From an uncultured Oscillospiraceae bacterium (GTDB lineage Bacteria > Bacillota > Clostridia > Oscillospirales > Oscillospiraceae), in NCBI GenBank assembly GCA_934591635.1, contig CAKTPI010000006.1, positions 1-64,000 of the forward strand: a DNA stretch of 64,000 nucleotides, written 5' to 3'. Below the pieces are notes generated by a model. The model ran no database searches, was not told the DNA's origin, and saw only the letters and a list, made by a program, of their open reading frames with translations. Each line of letters begins with the position of its first letter. Within the stretch, counting starts at the first letter, position 1. Below, piece by piece: positions 60,522 through 64,000 of the stretch. Position numbers and translations under genes: made by a program.

Positions 60522-60816
60522 AATTAAACCTCTCAACCGACGGTTGAGAGGTTTTTCACAAAATCGGGCGCACCAAAACTAAGGGGCATCTCTTCCCTCT
60601 GCCAGGCACTGCGGATCGTGTGACAAAACCAATAACTCGTGGTTTTCTCATTCAGAGCGGCAGCAGGTCTCCTGGCTCGCGGCAATCTTGAACGTCTTCC
60701 CGTTTCCAGTGACATTCCTGCCCAAGATTAGCGCCGCATACAGTGACGAGTTCGCGCAGGCATCTCACCTGCTTCCCTTTTCAGCAACCCAAAGGCTGCC
60801 ACTGCCGCTCTTTCCG
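60522..60816 (-). promoter_or_regulatory. cobalamin (B12) riboswitch
   Basis: The reverse-strand leader contains the B12-aptamer core: GGGAAGCAGGTGAGATGCC, then GCGAACTCGTCACTGTATGCGG, and the AGCCAGGAGACCTGC box (about 60655-60810). Outer strands GCGGCAG and CTGCCGC close the aptamer. An expression platform follows: AACCTCTCAACCG pairs with CGGTTGAGAGGTT (60526-60555), then a T run and the GGAGG of cbiK. Binding of cobalamin is expected to favour termination and shut off cbiK. Confidence 0.93.
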
Positions 60817-60822
60817 CACTTA

Positions 60823-60850
60823 ATAATATCACAAAATGTAAATTTGTCAA
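60823..60850 (-). promoter_or_regulatory. promoter of the riboswitch-cbiK operon
   Basis: Reverse strand -35 TTGACA (60845-60850) and -10 TATTAT (60823-60828) with a 16-base spacer. The promoter overlaps the stop codon of the preceding gene, so the operon has its own start just before the aptamer. Confidence 0.65.
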
Positions 60851-61251
60851 GGATTGTCTGACTCTTCCGGTGTTATCGGCAGACTCGCTCCAGGCTCGCC
60901 GTCCTTCACTTCCAGGAACGCATCCTTCAAGCGCTCCAGATATTCAAAAGGTTCCTCCGGATGAATCGGCACAAAGGTTCGCTCTTCCATGGATTCATGC
61001 CGGGGCAGGAGCGTAAAAGTCAGCGTCCCCTCCCCTATGCGGCTCACCGGGAACCGAGTATTCAATCCGAAGCCGTTTTCCATAGGCACCAGAATGCCCA
61101 GATTGGTCTTTTTCTCTCCTGTGCCACACTCCAGTTGGTACATCACCTCTCCCGAAAGGTTGCAGCGGCACACAACCCGGTAGTATAGTCCCTGCTTCTC
61201 TGCCTGGGCTTTGCCCACCTGTTTCCCATGCAGTGTTACTGCGTAGTCCAT
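60847..61251 (-). CDS. hypothetical protein
   Basis: A 134-residue protein without a family that I recognise. The N-terminal half is beta-rich (DYAVTLHGKQVGKAQAEKQG) with several Cys in VVCRCNLSGEVMYQLECG, and the C-terminal end is rich in Glu and Pro. No signal peptide or membrane segment. The ATG at 61251 has GGAGG 7 bases upstream; the reading frame runs further up but without support. It is divergent from the exonuclease gene. Confidence 0.65.
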   Translation of the reverse strand: MDYAVTLHGKQVGKAQAEKQGLYYRVVCRCNLSGEVMYQLECGTGEKKTNLGILVPMENGFGLNTRFPVSRIGEGTLTFTLLPRHESMEERTFVPIHPEEPFEYLERLKDAFLEVKDGEPGASLPITPEESDNP

Positions 61252-61379
61252 CCCATCGCCTCCGGGAAAAGGGTATGAAGGAAAGAAACGCGCTAGTCCT
61301 TCTTTTTTCTTTACATCGAGGATGCTGGGACGTATAATAAACGCAAACAGATCCGGAAATAGAGAGAGGGAATGGATCA

Positions 61380-62258
61380 ATGAACTATGTAATTTTTGAT
61401 CTTGAATGGAATCAGTGCGGATCAGAACGTGAAATCTTGACTGATCCGGTATGCCTGCCGGGAGAAATCATCGAAATTGGCGCGGTGAAGTTGGATGATG
61501 CATTTCAAAAAATTGATGAACTGCGTCTTTTTATCAAACCGCAGTTTTATACCAAGCTTCACCGTCGTATCGTCACCCTTACCGGAATTTGGGACAAAGA
61601 GCTGGCTGAAAAGGGCCTGCCCTTTCCGGAAGCCTATGCAGAATTTATGAAATTCTGCGGTGATGAATACAGCTTTATGACCTGGAGCCGATCTGATCTG
61701 CCTATTCTGGTGGACAATATGCTGCTTCATGGCATTGATACTTCCAATCTGCCGGATACCTACGATTTACAGCGGATATTCTGCAACGAAATCATGCGCA
61801 TCCCCCGGAAAATGTCCCTGGACGATGCGCTGAAGGTGCTCAATGAAAAGGGGGACATTGCCCACGATGCCCTCAATGACTCCCGGAATACAGTTCTGGT
61901 ATGCAATCATTTGGATCTGGATGAATACGGCGGCGAATACGTCAGCCGTGCCTTTGCAGAACTGCCCATCAGAACGGTCTATGAATCCACAAAGGCAGCT
62001 TTGGGAGACGAAGCGCTGCGGCAATATACTTGTCCCTGGTGCGGAGAACAGGTCACCGCAGGTTTCTGGGTGCATTTTGACCGGGAGGAAACTATGGCCA
62101 GCGGACAGTGCAGCGAGGGAGATGAAATTCTCATCTCCATGGAACTGATTCGCACTGCTCCAAACCAATTCCACCCCCGGCGGATTCTTTACGAAATGAG
62201 TGATGATCTATGGGATCTTTATACGCAGCACCAGACAGAGACCGGGGAAAACCTGTGA
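61380..62258 (+). CDS. DnaQ-like 3'-5' exonuclease domain protein
   Basis: A 292-residue protein with a DEDD exonuclease domain (residues 1-190). The catalytic acids are in FDLEWNQ (ExoI), the FMTWSRSDLPILVDNM segment (ExoII), and the HDALNDSRNTVLV box (ExoIII, HxxxxD). Homologues act on RNA or DNA ends. The C-terminal part has CPWCGEQ and a distant Cys that may bind zinc. The start lies behind an AGAGAGAGGG site. The stop overlaps the nnrD start (GTGA). Confidence 0.85.
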   Translation: MNYVIFDLEWNQCGSEREILTDPVCLPGEIIEIGAVKLDDAFQKIDELRLFIKPQFYTKLHRRIVTLTGIWDKELAEKGLPFPEAYAEFMKFCGDEYSFMTWSRSDLPILVDNMLLHGIDTSNLPDTYDLQRIFCNEIMRIPRKMSLDDALKVLNEKGDIAHDALNDSRNTVLVCNHLDLDEYGGEYVSRAFAELPIRTVYESTKAALGDEALRQYTCPWCGEQVTAGFWVHFDREETMASGQCSEGDEILISMELIRTAPNQFHPRRILYEMSDDLWDLYTQHQTETGENL

Positions 62259-63091
62259 CGCTGAGCCAGCAGGCAGTTCGCGCCCTCCTGCCCGATCGCG
62301 AGGCCGACGCCCACAAGGGAAATTTCGGCAAACTGCTTTTGCTGTGCGGAAGCAGGGGTTACACCGGCGCAGCCTATCTTTCTGCCATGGGAGCCCTGCG
62401 CAGTGGGGCCGGACTTGTCTTCCTGGAGGTACCGGAGTGCATTTACGCCATTGAAGCAACTAAGCTGAATGAAGCAATCGTGTTTCCGCTGCCGGATCAG
62501 GACGGAACGATTAGCGCAGCCGCAATTCCGGAAATCGCAAAACGGTTGCCACAGATGGATGCCGTACTGCTGGGCTGTGGGTTGGGACTATCCAAAGGCA
62601 GCGAAGCCATGGTCTGTTGGGCACTCTCCAACGTCCAATGTCCCCTGGTTTTGGATGCCGATGGCATAACGCTGGCTGCACAGCATATGGATTTACTGCG
62701 CGGCAGAACCGGCATTACCATTCTCACCCCCCATGCAGGGGAATTCGCTCGGCTTGGCTTCTCGGCGCAGGGGCAGCAGGAGGCTGCAGAACAGGCCGCA
62801 AGAGAACTCGGGTGCATCATCGTTCTCAAAGGGCACCGCACCTGCATCACTGATGGCACACGCACCTACATAAATCCCACCGGAAATCCCGGGATGGCAG
62901 TTGGCGGCAGTGGTGATGTACTGGCAGGCATTATCACGGCACTGCTCGGGCAACGTCTCCCTCCGCTGGAAGCAGCCGCCTGCGGATGCTGGGTGCACGG
63001 GGCTGCGGGCGATGTGTGTGCAAAACGCCTGGGACAATACGGAATGCTTCCCACCGACATGCTGGAGGTCCTGCCGCGACTTCTCAAATAA
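62255..63091 (+). CDS. nnrD: ADP/ATP-dependent NAD(P)H-hydrate dehydratase
   Basis: A 278-residue ribokinase-like enzyme that repairs hydrated NAD(P)H. It has the KGNFGKLLLLCGSRGYTGAA nucleotide loop, LDADGIT, TPHAGEF and GNPGMAVGGSGDVLAGI, the last carrying the catalytic Asp. This is the C-terminal domain of YjeF-type proteins on its own; no epimerase domain is fused. The start is GTG at 62255, after GGGGA and overlapping the exonuclease stop by four bases; an ATG at 62210 would overlap more. Followed by a lipoprotein gene. Confidence 0.92.
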   Translation: MTLSQQAVRALLPDREADAHKGNFGKLLLLCGSRGYTGAAYLSAMGALRSGAGLVFLEVPECIYAIEATKLNEAIVFPLPDQDGTISAAAIPEIAKRLPQMDAVLLGCGLGLSKGSEAMVCWALSNVQCPLVLDADGITLAAQHMDLLRGRTGITILTPHAGEFARLGFSAQGQQEAAEQAARELGCIIVLKGHRTCITDGTRTYINPTGNPGMAVGGSGDVLAGIITALLGQRLPPLEAAACGCWVHGAAGDVCAKRLGQYGMLPTDMLEVLPRLLK

Positions 63092-63104
63092 GGCGGGATT
63101 CTTT

Positions 63105-63665
63105 TTGAAAAAAACGGTTTCCATTTTACTTATTCTAGTGCTGCTCACCGGATGCAGCAGGAAGAACAAGGAACTGGAGCAGGGCATTCAACTGCGAACC
63201 CAATTACTGGCTGCCAATCTTTGCAGCTTTGACGTGGACATTACAGCAGACTACGGAGACAAGCTTCATACCTTCTCTATGAATTGTCAAGCTGATGAGA
63301 AGGGCACTGTGCATTTCACCGTAACCACGCCGGAAAGCATCTCCGGTATCCGAGGCAGCGTGGACGGTGAAAAGGGCAGCATTCAGTTTGATGATATTGC
63401 CCTCTATTTTCCGTTGCTGGCTGATAATCAGGTCACTCCGGTCTGTGCCCCGTGGCTGCTGATAAAAACGCTGCGCAGCGGCTATATTACCTCTGCCGGC
63501 GCAGAAAAGCCATTGGCCCGGTTGAGCATTGATGACCGTTATGACGATGATGCGCTGCACCTGGACATTTGGTTGGATGAAACAGGCAGCCCTGTCCAGG
63601 CAGAAATTCTGTATCGGGAGCGTAAGATTTTGTCACTGGGTGTCAAAAATTTCACACTTCAGTAG
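63105..63665 (+). CDS. lipoprotein of unknown function
   Basis: A 186-residue lipoprotein. Signal KKTVSILLILVLLTGC with Cys17 as lipidation site. The remainder is a single domain with alternating beta strands, SFDVDITADYGDKLHTFSMN and ARLSIDDRYDDDALHLDIWL, resembling LolA/LppX-like folds by its pattern only. The start is TTG at 63105 behind AAGGCGGG (7-base spacing). It lies 13 bases after nnrD, so it is in the same operon. Confidence 0.72.
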   Translation: MKKTVSILLILVLLTGCSRKNKELEQGIQLRTQLLAANLCSFDVDITADYGDKLHTFSMNCQADEKGTVHFTVTTPESISGIRGSVDGEKGSIQFDDIALYFPLLADNQVTPVCAPWLLIKTLRSGYITSAGAEKPLARLSIDDRYDDDALHLDIWLDETGSPVQAEILYRERKILSLGVKNFTLQ

Positions 63666-63804
63666 AAAGTACGGTGTTTTTTGCATAGAATTATATGGAT
63701 GCGATGCCGTATAAAAAAGCAGCGGGCGTGGGAAAATAAAAATACAGCTGCGCCTTCAAGCAGAAAGCGCACCAGACTTTTTCGCCACGGAGTGTGATTT
63801 TCAA

Positions 63805-64000
63805 ATGGACAGCACTGTAAAGCGGGGCGACATTTTCTACGCAGATTTGTCCCCCGTGGTGGGAAGTGAACAAGGCGGTACCCGGCCGGTTTTGATTGTA
63901 CAGAACGACACCGGCAATCGTCACTCCCCTACCGTCATAGCCGCCGCAATCACCAGCCAGACCGGCAAGGCCAAGCTCCCAACCCATATCAATATTGCGG
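63805..64000 (+). CDS. mazF: MazF/PemK-family toxin (partial)
   Basis: The first 65 residues of an mRNA interferase, cut by the window end. The [20 protein letters not shown] and [11 protein letters not shown] segments with the conserved Arg and Pro are typical of MazF/EndoA, which cleaves RNA at short sites. Its antitoxin should lie just upstream, but the 140 bases before it hold no clear antitoxin gene, and the preceding gene is a lipoprotein. A weak GGAG lies 12 bases upstream. Orphan MazF-like genes are common in Clostridia. Confidence 0.85.
   Translation, partial: MDSTVKRGDIFYADLSPVVGSEQGGTRPVLIVQNDTGNRHSPTVIAAAITSQTGKAKLPTHINIA

Overview
The window looks like a chromosomal segment of an anaerobic, low-oxygen-lifestyle Bacillota, most likely a gut Clostridia of the Oscillospirales type. 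The pointers are a hybrid-cluster protein operon, PPi-type phosphofructokinase, many ferredoxin-like proteins, clean Gram-positive Shine-Dalgarno sites, sigma-A type promoters, encoded CCA ends on tRNAs, and a giant secreted protein with Thr/Glu/Pro-rich and MBG-type domains. The taxonomic placement is an inference from gene content only.

Layout. 0-5.2 kb: a tRNA-Arg with a decayed tandem neighbour, an acetyltransferase, an Xaa-Pro aminopeptidase, and a Crp/Fnr regulator divergent from a ferredoxin-hcp operon with a palindrome at about -41.5. 5.4-8.5 kb: tRNA-Leu(CAG), a small FTR-like protein, a TetR regulator divergent from a twice-frameshifted oleate hydratase, and tRNA-Ser(GCU). 8.6-12.9 kb: LysR regulators, a MATE exporter and small genes. 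13.2-24.6 kb: one tightly packed operon of 13 genes. It encodes an LDH-like malate dehydrogenase, HdrB-HdrC-HdrA, a MvhD/FlxD-like protein, two iron-sulfur proteins, a FlxA-like NAD(P)H flavoprotein, a fumarate reductase pair without membrane anchor, the two subunits of class I fumarase, and a small SemiSWEET/PQ-loop-like protein. 24.6-28 kb: AraC regulator, oligo-1,6-glucosidase, acetyltransferase. 28-43.2 kb: a 4,697-residue secreted repeat protein and a small secreted partner. 43.5-49.3 kb: a lipoprotein, a short region with orphan promoters and hairpins, a run of gene remnants (plsC/dagK, degV) around a patatin gene, a radical SAM protein, DUF308 and TetR. 49.5-53.7 kb: C69 dipeptidase, an MBL hydrolase and an AraC response regulator with damaged divergent 5' ends, and a second tRNA-Leu(CAG). 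53.8-64 kb: aldolase and PPi-PFK, a rhodanese-TtcA fusion, VanZ, YdcF, an exported CbiK under a cobalamin riboswitch, an exonuclease, NAD(P)H-hydrate dehydratase, a lipoprotein and the start of mazF.

The most interesting system is the 13-24.6 kb operon. Read together, it would take oxaloacetate to malate, fumarate and succinate, and its Hdr/Flx module would carry NADH electrons through a flavin-based bifurcation centre. A soluble fumarate reductase replaces the usual disulfide acceptor or works beside it. This would be an NADH/ferredoxin/fumarate bifurcating complex in the cytoplasm, related in logic to methanogen thiol:fumarate reductase and to bacterial Flx-Hdr. That coupling is inferred from gene order and domain content and is not shown by sequence alone.

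The window also shows several single-base frameshifts and truncated genes (oleate hydratase, plsC, degV, MBL). They could be real decay, recent deletions, or assembly/sequencing error.
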